Shown here: positions 1-12,452 of the stretch, piece by piece
Layout of the letters: every line of letters begins with the position of its first letter
Position numbering within the stretch: the stretch's first letter is position 1
Position numbers and translations under genes: made by a program
The notes under the pieces: generated by a model
Databases searched by the model: none
Seen by the model: the letters and a program-made list of their open reading frames with translations, nothing else
Told to the model about the DNA's origin: nothing
Assembly (NCBI GenBank): GCA_032358255.1
Contig: JAULBX010025497.1
Location: forward strand, 1-64,000
Source: Heterotrichella gracilis
Lineage: Eukaryota; Sar; Xanthophyceae; Tribonematales; Xanthonemataceae
DNA: 64,000 bases
Reading direction: 5' to 3'

Positions 1-45
1 GCCAACTCACTCCCCCCCTCCCCCCCCCCCACCCCCCACCCACAG

Positions 46-3000
46 GCGCCTGGTTTGTGTGGCACCACTTTGGGTTCCTGGACGTGCAAGTGGGGGGCCT
101 GGAGCTGCACTACCTGTGCAAGCTGGTGGTGCTGGCAATGGTGCCTGCGGGGATGATACCCGGGCTGCTGCACGCGCATGCGCAGCCGGGGCTGGTGTCG
201 GTCATGGTGGTGGCGCAGGTGGGTAGTGGGGTGGCGGTGGCGGTGGCGGTGGTGGTGGTGGTAGTGGTGTTGCTGTGTGTGGTGGTGGTGGTGGTGATGG
301 CAATGGTGCCTGCGGGGATGATACCCGGGCTGCTGCACGCACGCGCGCAGCCGGGGCTGGTGTCGGTCATGGTGGTGGCGCAGGTGGGCGGTGGGGTGGT
401 GGTGGTGGTGATGGTGGTGATGGTGCTGGAACTGCTGCATGTATGTGCCCGCTGGGGGCTGGTGTCGGTGGTAGTGGTGGTGGTTGTTGGGCTGGGGTGT
501 GTGGTGTGTAGGCTGGGTGTGCGCTTTTGGGGCTGATACCGTACCCGCAATGCGGTACTGTACGTGCCATGCCTTGGGGCACATGTCAAACCTCCTCTGG
601 GAGATCTTCAAAATTCGTGAAAAATCAACTCACATCTCAACTTAATGCAGGCTGCGCTCTTGGCCACATTGGAAGAGCACCTGTATGCTGGCGAGCACGA
701 GGGCGAGCCCACCGAGATGTACCCCCCCTACCTGGTGGCGGCAACCTCGGTGGGGGGTCTGGCCATGGTGCACAAGCTGGTGGGGGTGGGAGCCATGGGG
801 CCGCTGGGGGCGTGGCTGGCGCGGTGCATGTTTGTGGCAAAGATGGCGATGGTGCTTATGCCTGTGGGGGCGCTGGAGGTGGGTGGGCGGTGGTGGCGGT
901 GGCGGTGATGGTGGTGGCAAGTGGGTGGTGGAGGTGGTGGTGGTGGTGGAGGATGTATAGGGGTTGGTCTAGGGTTGGCCAGGTGCCTGTTTGTGGCCAA
1001 GATGGAGATGGTGCTCATGCGGGTGGGGGCTCTGGAGGTGCGTGGTAGTGGGTGGGTGATGGCGGCGGTGGTGGTGGTGATTGAGTATGCTAGGGTTGGC
1101 CAGTTGCATGAGATTGTGTGTATTACAAAGGGTTGTTGCGCTGTTACTGAAGGAGGCTCTGGAAGTGCGTGGCGGGGTTTGGGTAAGATTGGTAAGGTGT
1201 GGGGTATGTTGCTTGTCGCTTCACCACAGATGAACACATGCATGCGTGGGATTGAGTGCTCACAGGCCATGCCTGTCTCCCTCCCACATACACAAATTCC
1301 TCTTACCCCCTTCCTCCAAACTCCCGCAGGCTGAGATGTTCCTGCCCACCCTAGCCCTGTGCCTGGCCATCTCCCCCCCCCTGCTGCTCACAGCCACTGA
1401 CCCAGCAAAACCCTCCCGGCGACGCCTCAAACCCTACCAGGTATGGGGGGGTGCTCACATGGCTTTTCTGCACATGCAAGCTTGTTTGTGCTGGGCCTGT
1501 TGCCCTTTTGGTAGCCACATGTCTAGTTACATGCATTGCACATGCGGTGGCAAGATGTGTTGGTCCTGGCATTGCCATACAAGATAGTCACATGGGTGCC
1601 CATGCCATTCCCTGTGACCTGTATCCTGGAGCAGGAAAATTCAGGGGTGGCGGTCAGCGTTCTCACCTTTTGTGACTGTACCTCCTTCTCCTTTCATTCC
1701 AGGGCATTGCGCTGGCTGCCGCGGTGGTGGTGGCAGCCCTGTACGCGCGCTTTGCCATCTTTGATGTCGCGCAGTACGTTGGCAGTGGCCGCCCCAACGA
1801 GGGTGTGCTGATCGGGTCGCTGCTGCTGGTGGTGGCGCTGGGGTGCCTGCCCCTGGTCACGCGCTGCTATCCTCAGGTGAGGAATATATCGAGAAATATG
1901 TAGTTGTAGGAATTGTGAAGATGTTGATGAGTTGCATGTGTTGTAGTGACGCAACTACCACACATGTGGTTTGCGTGCATCATCAGCGCTCTTCCAGGGA
2001 TGCTCCACTGCATCGCTAAGCCACAATCTAAAAACATCTCAGACGACGCATGGCCATTTACTTGACTCATGCCCTCTGCCACCTGACTGAACTCCTGCAA
2101 TTTTACTGTACTGAGTCCTGCCCTCTGCCTCCTACCCACAGGCCCAAGGGCCCCGGCGAGCTCTTGCCATGGTGGGTGCTGCTGCTGCGCTGCTGCTGCT
2201 GCTGCGGCCGCCGCTGCCCATACAGGTGAGCCCTAAACCCTACACGTTGGGCAGTAAACCCTACGCTGCAACGCTGGTGGGTGCTGCTGCTGCGCCCACC
2301 ACTGCCCTCAAAACTAGACACACGCAGACCCACCGATTGACATAAATTGTATATGCTGACCTCGGCAAGGGGGTACACAGGTGTTAGCATTTGTACTGCA
2401 TGTCCAGCATGTTAATGCGCCACCTCCCACCGCCCACCTGCCCCTCTGCCCTGTCCCTCATACCAATGCCCTCCTGCCTCCTGCCCCCACCCCAACCCTT
2501 GCATCCACCTTAATTCCCTCTCCACACCCCACCCCTTCATCCTCCCACTTATTCCCCGCAGGGCGCCTCGGACTGCCCCGACTTCCTGCCCTTTGGCCTG
2601 TGCCCCCGCCTGTGGGACGAGCGCCACGTGCCCGACCAAGGGGAGGACGACGTGGCCATATACGGGGAGGGGCTCACGCGCAAGGACCACTGGCCTGTGT
2701 GGCTGCTGGTGGCGGCAGGTGGGGATTGGTTGTTGTACATTATACGTTATTTTGTTGGCGCGGTCTGGGCGCCATGCTTTGCATCGGAGGCGCTTTTGCA
2801 TGCCTTGCTGGGGTTGAAATTGCAATGTCCTGAACGTGCATATCAATCCACCCAACTGCAGCAGGATTCCATCATGATCTACGGTGGTTCTGCCTATTTT
2901 TAATTCCTCCACATGAGTTGACTTGCTTCTCGACACTGTATTGAACAGGCCGTGTGGTGGAGGCAACCACCCAAATGACACTGCGTTGCATTGAACCCGC

Positions 3001-5525
3001 TGGTGTAGAGTGAATTTTGTATATATTTTACTTTACATAAATTCATGGTGAATTCATATTGCAGAGAATTGAATATTTCGAGTAAGGTTCGAGTTTATGT
3101 AAATAAACTCAAATGCCTAAAAATTATTTCCAATGCGTGGCTGCAGGTGTGGGGGGTCTGGCTGCGGCCACCTCCGGCGGTGAGGGTCACAAGGGGGGGC
3201 TGGCGCGCATAGGGTATGCGGCTGCCAGTGGAGCCTGCGTGGGCCTGTACCTGGCATTCGAGTTCTTCTCGGGCCAGGTGCCGCTGCAGGTGCGCTGATG
3301 TGGTGGGGAGGGTGTTGGGCGGTGCTGTGGCAGCGTTGCGAGGGGTGCCAGGACTTAGTCACACTAACTCCCCAGCGGCGCTTGCCGGGCTGAGCCAGGC
3401 ATGCGATCGTGTCCAGATAGCTAGTATATTCTCTGTGGAACCTGAACCCTTGGTTTTTAATGCCCAACTTATCAAACCTAGTCCCCCACCCACGCCGCCT
3501 TGCCCCCGACTGAAAGTCCTGCAGATTTGTTGACACACTCGCATTTCCATGCAGACCCTCGTGTTCTGGAGCAGCCTAGCAGTAGCAGCCTTCCTGGTCC
3601 TCCTACAGCTGCCCACTGCAACCTCCCCCCTGTGGCTACCCTGGCTGGCAGCGGCATGGGCCCTGTCCTGCCCCGCTGCCTTCCTCCTACTTTCCCTGGT
3701 GCCCCTACCCCCCTTGCCCCCAGAGGCTGAGCGCCTGTTCCCTGATGCGGGGAGCACGGTAGAGGAGGAGCGTATGCAGGCAAAACGGTGCGCACAAATT
3801 TTACATATCTGGAAACTAAACCCTTTGCTCTGCATTGTGCACTCTAAACCCTGCATTGGCGCTGTCTTGTCCAGCGCCCCAGGCAGCGGCCTTCATGCTG
3901 CTTCTCCTGCCTCCCCTACCCCCCTTGTCCTAGGCCCTACACTCGAAACTCAAGAATAGTTTTGCTCCGCTGCCCATCTTCGTTGCCTTCTCGCCCCACA
4001 GGACCCTAGCTGAAAACCCTATACTGCACATTTAAAAGATGTGCAGTGACCCTAAGGCAAACCGTACTTAAATCCCTGCTCTGAAACCCTACTAAAACCC
4101 TAACCCCGCATCCCGCAGCGCTGCGCTGCTGGTGGTGTATGCCGCGGAGTCCATCCTCATGGCATTCTCGCTCAAGCTCAAGATGACTGCGGCGCTGGCG
4201 GGGTCACGCGGCGCGGCGCCCTCGTCGGCGCAGCCCGGTGGGGGTGGCGGGCTGCGCTACGACCGGGCGGCCAGCTTTTTGGGCGCGTGCGTACCCACAC
4301 GGGCCTTTGTGCCTGCGGAGCACATGGCGCCTCTCAAGGTGTGTGCGGTGGTGGTGGTGGTGGTGGTGTGCGTGTTGGGTGTGAAGTAGTGTGGGTGGGT
4401 GGAGGAGGGGGTTAGCTGCTCTACGATGTGACCTGGACCCGTGTCTTGGATGTGCCACGTTTTTTGCAGTATCAAGTATATCACGCATGGCAGTGGCGTC
4501 GGGCGGTATGGCACCACCCCGCAGGGGTCCGCCGGTGCCTCCTGGCAGCACACCTCTCTGCCCTAATCACACCCACCCACCTCACCACCACTTTCTCCTC
4601 CCCGCAGGGCGCCGCCGGTGCCGCCATGCAGCGCCTGACCTTTGAGGGCAGCGCCTGGGTGCCCACGCTGGGTAACCTACTCACCCTCATGTGCTTTGGG
4701 CTGTGCCTGGCGCTCAACGTGCTGCTGGCAGAGGTGGGTGTGGGTTGGGGAGAGGGAAGGGGGAAGGGGTGGTATCAGCATTGGGCCGGCTGTGTGTAGG
4801 GTTTTGGGCTGTGCCTGGCTCTCAATGTGCTGCGGGCGGTGGTTGTAGACCTTAAGCTGAATGTGTTGCTGGGTGCGAGGCTGCTTGAAAGGGCACATAG
4901 GGCTTGAGCTATGCCTTCGCCCAAAGCGCTGCTGGGGGTGGGGGTATTTGGTGGTGGTGCTGCTGCCTGACCAGGGCCCACTACTCATATACAGCCAAAA
5001 CCCTGTACCGCCAATTTACCCTGAACCCTAAAAAGCTTTCAACGCGCTCTCTCCACCCCGCAGGCCTCTGAGCCCGCCATATTCATCCTGGCGCCCATCC
5101 TGCTCCTGCTCAACCAGGACCCACTCCTTATGCGCAGCCTGGGCGCCCGCCGCCGCTACTTCCCCCCGCTCCTCGCCACCACCGCCTACCTGGCAGTCGC
5201 CGCAGCCACCCTCCTCGCCCGCACCGCCCTCGAGCCCCTGGCCGAGCTCCACGTGGAAGCTTCCTCCCTGGTCCTGTACATGGCGAAAAACACAGCCCTG
5301 CTAGCGCTGCCCCTGCCCTCCCACGTGGCGATGCTGCGCTACCTGTGGTCCAGGTACCGCCCCGCCACGTCAGCGGTGCTGCTGGCGGCGCCGCTGAATT
5401 TGGCCTCGCTGGCGTTTGCAGACCTGGTGGCGGTGCGGTACCTGGGCGGGGTGGGCCTGGCGGCTGCGACGCTGCAGTATGTGGTGATGCGCAACAGCCG
5501 CATCGCCGGCATGAAGCTCATTTAG
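46..5525 (+). CDS. NEF1-like multi-pass membrane protein, 3' part (5'-truncated by window edge)
   Basis: Eleven exons join in phase: 46-218, 651-878, 1330-1440, 1703-1876, 2142-2225, 2562-2718, 3147-3289, 3555-3787, 4119-4338, 4608-4733, 5064-5525 (stop TAG). The 5' end lies before the window. The product is very hydrophobic, with many Leu/Ala/Val membrane spans. The last two exons resemble the C-terminus of plant NO EXINE FORMATION 1 as I remember it: VGN-type and MCF-type residues, then an 'ILLLLNQD' stretch, a 'RRYFP' stretch, and a terminus of the 'SRIAGMKLI' kind. In Arabidopsis NEF1 is a plastid-associated membrane protein needed for primexine and exine formation; the role in an alga is unknown. 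Several introns carry broken copies of exon ends. The gene model is seen directly; the family name rests on recalled similarity and is moderately sure. Confidence 0.62.
219..650 (+). repeat. GGT-rich intron with a second copy of the upstream exon end
   Basis: The intron is dominated by GTGGTGGTG runs. Within it, about 296-396 repeats the last ~90 bases of exon 46-218 and the following donor almost base for base (coding for the same MIPGLLHA... segment). It looks like a tandem partial exon duplication. The long open frame across it is a by-product of the GGT repeats. Confidence 0.75.
967..1175 (+). repeat. Two decaying copies of the end of exon 651-878
   Basis: About 967-1062 repeats the 3' end of the exon at 800-890, including its donor, with scattered substitutions. 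About 1085-1175 is a third, much more degraded copy. Both lie in the intron directly after the source exon. Confidence 0.65.
4798..4852 (+). repeat. Partial copy of the end of exon 4608-4733
   Basis: The sequence repeats the TTTGGGCTGTGCCTGGCGCT region and following bases of the upstream exon with a few changes. It lies in the next intron. Confidence 0.55.
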
Positions 5526-6862
5526 GGACCAGCGGGGGGTCAGCTGGGTATCAGCTGAGATTGCCTGGGGTCATGCGCAACAGCCGCTTAGCGGGGATGA
5601 AGCTCGTCTAGGGACCAGCTGGGGGTCAGCTGGGGATCATATGAGATCAGATGGGATTGCCTGGGTTTGTGCGCAGCACGCGCATCGCCGGCGTGCAGCT
5701 CATCTATAGGAAGTCTGGAGACCGGCTGATGGCAGCAAATGTGACGCTCAGAGGAAAACCAGCTGCGTGCAAGTCGGTCATCTGGATATCACCTGAGATC
5801 ACCTGGAGAGGGTCTAATGGCACGGGGGCGCAAGGGCATATGCGCATGTCAGGCACGGAGCTCATCTGGGATCTTTTGAGGTCAACAAGGGCGGGATTAG
5901 GGTTTGGAGAGGATTTTGGTTGCCCTTACAGTGCCCTGCGGGACGGGATTGAGTGCGCGTCTGGGAGAGGCGCGGGGGTGTGACTTGAGGTGTGCTTTGG
6001 TTGTATGTTCAGTGGTAGGAACACTGGTGCATCACAGCAAAAGTTGATGGATGAGCTAGGAGCGTAGGGTTGTCCATGACACCATTCCACTCGTGGATTC
6101 TAGCACCCGGTGGATTGGCGATCACACAGCTGGACCATGCATCCAATAAACCAGCGCCTGCGAGGTTGAACCTGACTCAGGCTTTGGATCGTACACACAC
6201 AGCCGTCCCACTGCCTGTTGGAGCTGTTGGATGTTGCGTTAACCCAATAGCATAGACGAGCGGCTTCACAGGTGTCACTCTTTTTTTCCAAAACAGCGCT
6301 GTAAGGACACACCATTGCTGATGCAACATCTCCGCGCTGGAGTGAACAGTCCCGTGTTCCTGGCTTCTACTGGACTCTGTTGTGTGTGTTGTGCCTGGCT
6401 GTCACCTGTGGGCGTTTTCTTTCTTTCTTTCTTTCTATCCAAGGTCACCCACCTTTGCCAAAAAAATCGTCTTGTTAAGAAAAATTAAAGTCTTTTTCAA
6501 AACCGAGACTAGCTACCGGCGCTAGTTGTGGTCGGCTACAGCCAAGCGTAGACAAAGCGCACACCACTCGTTACTGGCGCAAGAGTTGTCGTTCCTGGCA
6601 AGGAGTTTAGGCATTGGGTGCACACTTGGTGATGCATGATATTGCAGTGCAGTGCACTGCATGTGCACCCAGTGCGTGCATGCATGCATGTGCATTGCAC
6701 GCATCGCTAGACGTGCATAACGCCAGGCAAAGGTGCACTCAATTTACTTGTTTCTAGGGTCAGGAACGCTTTTGACTGTGACCATCAAGTGTAAATCACG
6801 CCCTGAGTTACCAGCCACCCAGAAACGGGGATCATGTGAACGCCACTTCAATTAAGGCAGGG
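5526..6862. other. Spacer after the NEF1-like gene; repeats of its terminal codons
   Basis: Just after the stop, 5567-5615, 5658-5712 and (weaker) 5840-5880 repeat the terminal CGCAACAGCCGC...ATGAAGCTC coding segment. A (TTTC)n tract is at 6416-6436. I see no gene here. The spacer should contain the 3' UTR of the NEF1-like gene and the promoter of the GT61 gene; no TATA box stands out. Confidence 0.6.
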
Positions 6863-9800
6863 ATGTCCCGTGCCGTGGTCTTTACCACCTGGGTTTGGCC
6901 TTTCCTGCTGCTGACACACAGCTTACTGGCACACGCGCAAGGTAAGTGGCGCATGCTGCTTTGCGGGCACTGTTTTAGAAAACCCAAAACACACCATCAC
7001 ACACACTGGGTACCTGTGCATTTAACCCTTGATGTTTGTCTTACTCGGATATTGAAAGCAACGTTGACCAGGCTATCCCATTATTTGCCAATGGTACACC
7101 CGTGCTGCAGCCACTGGCCTTGTTCCCAGTGGCTCTAGTGGAGGTGGTCCTCGATCCCCACCACATCAGCTCCCTGTATATCAGAGCGTCCGGTTGCATC
7201 CTGATGTATGATCCAACGTGGGACCTTGCATTTTGACTTGGCATCGACCCGCTGGCGTGCTGGGCTTGGACGCCTGTCGGTGTAACTGTCAGTGTATATC
7301 CGTTGACATCAGGGTTGACCGACTACCCTCCTAGCGCCCTGAACCTAAATCCCACACCCCAAACCCCGATGACCTCAGCCTAGACTGACTACCCTCCGAG
7401 TGCCCTGAACCCTAAACCCTAAACCCCGGTGACAGCTAAGCTAAATCGACTCCCCGTCTGCAGATGGTGGGCACCCCTTGTTGGCGCCCCACAATACCTC
7501 GCACCATGCTTCAGCAAGGCTGCAGCAGCTGGCAAGCTCCCTCACCGCCAAACACCCGCCCGCACACAACCGCACCCGCACCTTCCAAGGGGAGTGGCAG
7601 TACCTCCTACCTGGCGGCCACCTGGTGCTGCACCCCACCCCAGCAGACAAGGTGGCCTATGCCATCAACGTCACCAGCGACCTCAGCCTTGTGCGTTCCA
7701 GCCACAGGTGCATAGATGGGAAGGTGGAGCAGCACAGGTGCGGGCAAGTGCACGGAAACCCTAAACACTGATTAGTCCCAAAACCCTTAGCCCTAAAGCG
7801 GTGATCAGCGTAGGTGAGGGCACCGCTGCTAAGACAAGACCCTAACCCCTTGAAACCCTGAAACCCTAGAGAGTGAAGCAGCGCAGATGAGGGCACTGCT
7901 ACTACGATGAGTCAGCGATTGTTTCCGCGGGGTCACTTGCTTGGACATCAGGGGGAATGGTGTCAAAGCTCGTCTACCACTACAACAAACATTGTCTTTA
8001 GATACTATTAAGTAGCTATTCAATCTGCAGCTGATCTCCTTTGTACAAATTTTCAGTACCTACTGTGCACAGCGCGCAAACCTTTCAGACTTTCTACGCA
8101 AAAAATAGAAGATTCATTCTCAATTTTAGTAAAATTTCAACCTCTTGCAGGGTTTGCGCGTTGTTCAACACCGTGCTGCACCGGGGCAAGCTGTACTACA
8201 TCTCAGAGGCAGAGGTGCGGGTGCCGCCGGTGCACATCCAGCTGCGGGAAGAGATAGGTCTTCATGAGTGGCTCAACCTCACCAGCACCCACCCTGATGC
8301 TGCGCCCTTTCTGCAGTCCACTCCCGTGGGTGCACAGGTAGGGTGCTGCAGCATCAGAACTTGAATCTTCAGAAAAGAGCTTGGGCAGCATCTGGTTGAC
8401 ATAGGTGACAACTGTCAGTGACAATTAGGCTGGCAGAACATGAGTGGCTCACATTGAGCGGCATCCCTCCTGGCTAGCAAAGAGGCTTTAAAGGGTCTCA
8501 GGGTTTAGGGTACGCTGGTGCATGAGCAGGTGCTATCTGGAGTCCACTCACGGCGGCGCAAAGGGTGCTTACCGTTCCAGCACCACAGCACCGAGTAGAG
8601 CTGGGAGTGGGCTATGACCAGATCAGTACTCCGCCCTACATGCCCTGCCCTGCCCTGCGTCAACCATGTCCTGGCACTGCCTTTCCCTTATAGCCAGTGG
8701 CGCTCCAAAACTTTGCGAGCTCATACAACCAAGGGAATTGCACGCCATTTCAAGTTTGCACACGTGCAGGTTGTGGAGTACGCCGCGTGGTTTGTGGTCC
8801 CGCGCTTCAACAACTTTGCACACATGATGGGGGAGTACGCCGCCACCCTGTTAAACGTGGTGTGCAAGTACCTAGGGTATTGCAAGCACAGGCCCAGCTC
8901 CAGGCTGTGGGTCATCGTCCCTGAAAAGAGGGGGAACGGTGCGTGGACAACCTTTGACTGCTGTCTCTGACCATACCTCTACACGCAGACACATTGGTTG
9001 TTCCTGACGAACACTGCTATTGGCACAACGGGCATTCTAATGGCACAACATCATTATTGATTGCTTGCTTGGATGACTGGCTGATTTGGCATCATGTCCT
9101 TTGGTGTGCCGTGACTACTCACGGACATTCACCCCTAAACCCTAAGCCCTTAACCCTAAACCCCCGGTGTGCAGGCACTAGTTTGGACATCCCCCCAAGC
9201 ATGGAGGCCGCTTTCCGCTGCATCGCACCCAACCATCTGGTGCTGTTTGAAGACCCTGCCATCTACGACACCGCAATGGTGCTGCTGACCATGGTTGTTG
9301 GCATTGGGCCGGACTGCAGCGCCCATGGCTTCTGTGTGAACAAGGAGCAGCTATCCCTCCCGGGGAGTGTTGAGATCACCGATTGGCAGCGCGTGGTTAT
9401 GATGCAGCCGGTGAATGTGCTGTGGAAGGAGGCAGTCATGCAGGTAGGTACCAGGTCCTCTGGATGTAAAAGCAAGGGTCAGGCATCACAAACCCGACAA
9501 ATACCAGGAATATCAGCTGCGTAACAGATGGGTCTTGGAGAAATTTGCCTGCTCACTGTTGAGATCACCGATTGGCAGCGCTTGGTCGCGATGCAGCCAG
9601 TGAATGTGCTGTGGAAGGAGGCAATCATGCAAGTAGGTTTTTAATTGGGTTAGATATTAAGATGGCACATTGTTGGCTAAATGTTGCACCGGCCACCAGA
9701 GTTTAGGGTTTAGGGTTCCGGAGTTTCCTCACATCTGGGGTCTCCCTGCCGCAGTGAGTAGGACTGGACGTTAACAAGGTGGCGCATGTTTCACCAGCCA

Positions 9801-11241
9801 CCATCACCATCATCCAGCGGCCATACAGCGCAGGGCGCAGCTTTTTGAACCTGTGGGAGATGCAGCGAACCCTGCAGCGCCGATATGAGTGCTGTGCTGT
9901 GGTCAATTCAACCACCCTCGAGGACATGAGCCTGGAGGAGCAGGCCCGGGTGTTCAACACAGCGTCCGTAATAGTTGCGGTGAGATGAGCTACCCCTAAA
10001 GCCTGAGCTTTAAACCCTTTAGCGCATGTATAGTGACTGCGGTGAGATGAGTAAGCTTGTGTGGGCCATGGAGGCGTTTGGATGGTTTGCTTGTCAATGC
10101 AATGTATGCATCATGCTTTGGAAGGACTACAAGGTCACAAAAAACAGGTAAATTACAGGAAGCCAGGCCCACAAACCCATAAATTATAAAGATAATATAT
10201 ATTTCGGGACTTAATCCTCTAGGACCCATGTCCCTCTGAGGCTAGTGTGGAATCTCCACACAGACTACGGTAACATGCATGCGATGTACATTCCAGGCCA
10301 ATGGCGCTTCTTTGGCCAACATAGTATCTACTCATTTATGCCTTCATGAATATGTTCATGCATATTCAGGCACATGGGGCTTCTATGGGCAACCTTGTAT
10401 TCATGGCGCGTAACGCTGTGTGGATCCATGTCACGCCTCAGACCTTGCATCTGGCCATCCACTGGTGGGCTTTCCAAGCTATAGAAAGGTGCGCAACGGA
10501 ATCCTCACTTCCTGTGGTCGTGGTACTGAGCAACATGGTAACCCTGGGCAGCTTATAGGGCAACAGAACTATGTTCGTTCTCATGTATTACGTTCCATTA
10601 CCCTTAACCCTAAACCCTGTGTAGCTTACAGGGCAACTTACCTATGTTCATCCTCATGTTAAGCATGCTGCACAAAGCACCATGCTTGAACGGCCTGCAA
10701 CCTTGGTGCGACGTGAGTTGCTGGGCAATATGTTACACAAATAGGATAAATCAATGGCTGGTGGCGTAATCGATTTTTTAAATCCACTTTGTGCCATGTG
10801 ATATTGAGCATTATATGTTGCTATGCAACACTCACATTGAGTAGCTAGGTTTTTAATTGCATGCGGGTGTGTGAAGATGCACGCAATGTCGCAAATGTGG
10901 GGGTGAACAGCTGAAACAATTGCAGGTGGCGAGCTTTCAACATCTCCCTCATTAATGTTGACAACGTTGAGCCGCAGCGCATGGCATTGCGATGGGAAGA
11001 GATTGTGGAGCGTCCGGAATTTCAACAGATGGATCCTGCTGAGAAACTGGATTTGTTCCTCAATCGTAAATGCCCTGTCAGTGTATTATATATATATATA
11101 TCCCTCAACGAGACGGAATGCATAGGAAACTGGCTACATTTCCGCATCAACTTGGTTATGGATTTGTCACATTTAGAAGTGGCAACTGACAATGCCCTGA
11201 ACCGCTTGGGGGACACGCGCTGGAAGGACTGGGACCTATAA
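6863..11241 (+). CDS. Secreted/Golgi glycosyltransferase, family GT61 (DUF563-like)
   Basis: Eight exons give a 534-aa open frame: 6863-6941, 7464-7707, 8151-8337, 8770-8938, 9175-9447, 9762-9979, 10370-10488, 10926-11241. The ATG at 6863 opens a signal peptide or signal anchor (residues 1-26, core FLLLTHSLLAHA). The middle holds an 'RFNNFAHMMGEY' segment. Residues about 391-399 read AHGASMGNL, matching the HGAxxxN motif typical of GT61 and EOGT-type enzymes, preceded by 'QARVFNTASVIVA'. These are Golgi or ER transferases that move a nucleotide-sugar residue onto glycan or protein; the sugar cannot be told here. The exon 5/6 junction (9447/9762) was chosen by phase. The last exon contains an in-frame (TA)n tract. 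The family assignment rests on motif and order. Confidence 0.84.
7408..7427 (+). repeat. CCCTAAACCCTAAACCCC run in GT61 intron 1
   Basis: Plant-type telomere-like units, with a related CCCTGAACCTAAATCCC run at about 7337. Part of the window-wide interstitial set; others lie near 9134-9165, 10590-10618, 13949-13975, 17355-17380, 18717-18742, 52955-52980 and 63900-63917. Confidence 0.8.
9553..9636 (+). repeat. Copy of the end of GT61 exon 5
   Basis: It repeats 9365-9450 (the GAGATCACCGATTGGCAGCG segment through the donor region) with a few substitutions, inside the intron that follows that exon. Confidence 0.8.
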
Positions 11242-12452
11242 TAATGTAGGGGGGATTGGCCAAATGGGAGTCCCCCAATGACAGCTTGCAGTTACAACTA
11301 ATCGGATTGATGTGATTTTTTGCCCTATTGTTTTGTCTTTTGTTTTGAAGTACGACAAAATGCATAGCTAACTGCGGGCATATACTATACTGATGAGCGT
11401 GCACATGCAGCTAGCCATTTTACATACAGCATAAGACTCGTGAACCAAACAAGAATAGCTGTGGGCACTGTCACTATTCATTTACATAATTTTTTCCTTC
11501 TTATCCACTTTCTTAGTGTCGACATGGCCACTCAATAGCATCCAATTTGGCATCGCAGAGATTGCAGCCATGGCTTTAAGATTGAAGTAATCATTTGGTC
11601 TCTATATGGTAGTATAATATGTTGATCAAATCAGATGACGATGTCGTCATCATAGTATGGGATCCCAGGCACGGTTTTAAAACCCGTGCAATTGCAACAG
11701 TTGCTTTGAAATGACCGTGTTTTTTCCATTATACAAATTTCGATGCCACGCGGTGATTTTTTCCATTATACAAATTCTGATGCTGCAATATGCATAAATT
11801 ATGATGATTGCATTAAATGATTGCAAGCGTCAGACGGTCACAAGTTATGCTGAGTTAGACACTGGAAGGACCGCGGTGTCTGCCTGCGCGCACCTCTTAC
11901 ACTCGGTGGCTTGCCAGTTATATATGTCAACAAATGGTATGGCATCATGATTATTACTGATTATTACCAATTGCTTGTTACCAAGGTAATCCATTGTTGA
12001 ATCATTCATTGTGGTTGAATGAATTTGCATTTGTCAAAAGAATGTTGGAAAAATAAAACATCAATTCCAAAATGCACAACGCAAATTCAATGGGCGAAAT
12101 CCAAATATATGGTAAGAACCGACATACGACAACAAGGGCACTGAATAGTGAAACAGTGCACTGACTACACTAATGCACCATGGTTAGCCAAATTAGCCAG
12201 CCTGCGGCAGCCTGTAGGCGTACATGCGCCGGCATAGCAGTTCTAAATTGCAAGTGTGGTGCAGAATGGTCCAGGACAGCTCAACCACATTTGCGGATCA
12301 TCCTGTGGAAACACAATCTGTCAAATGTCAACACTCCAGTGCGCATGCGAAGCAAAATGTCCACAAATAAATATCAGCTGCATCCCTGTGGGGTGCAAGC
12401 AAGCTTCTTTGACCCAGTAGACTATTGTAGTCCACTCATAAGGCTACCCTAG
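11242..12452. other. AT-rich spacer between convergent GT61 and GT77 genes
   Basis: It is AT-rich with scattered stops in all frames. A short direct repeat, TTTTTTCCATTATACAAATT, occurs near 11719 and 11757. This must hold the two 3' UTRs. I see no gene. Confidence 0.6.

Noticed and set aside
57-536. Long open frames on both strands near the window start
   Set aside because: The plus frame is exon 46-218 running into GGT-repeat intron; the minus frame is its low-complexity antisense.
2412-2981. 189-aa minus-strand ORF
   Set aside because: Antisense to NEF1-like exon 2562-2718 and flanking GC-rich intron; no protein-like features.
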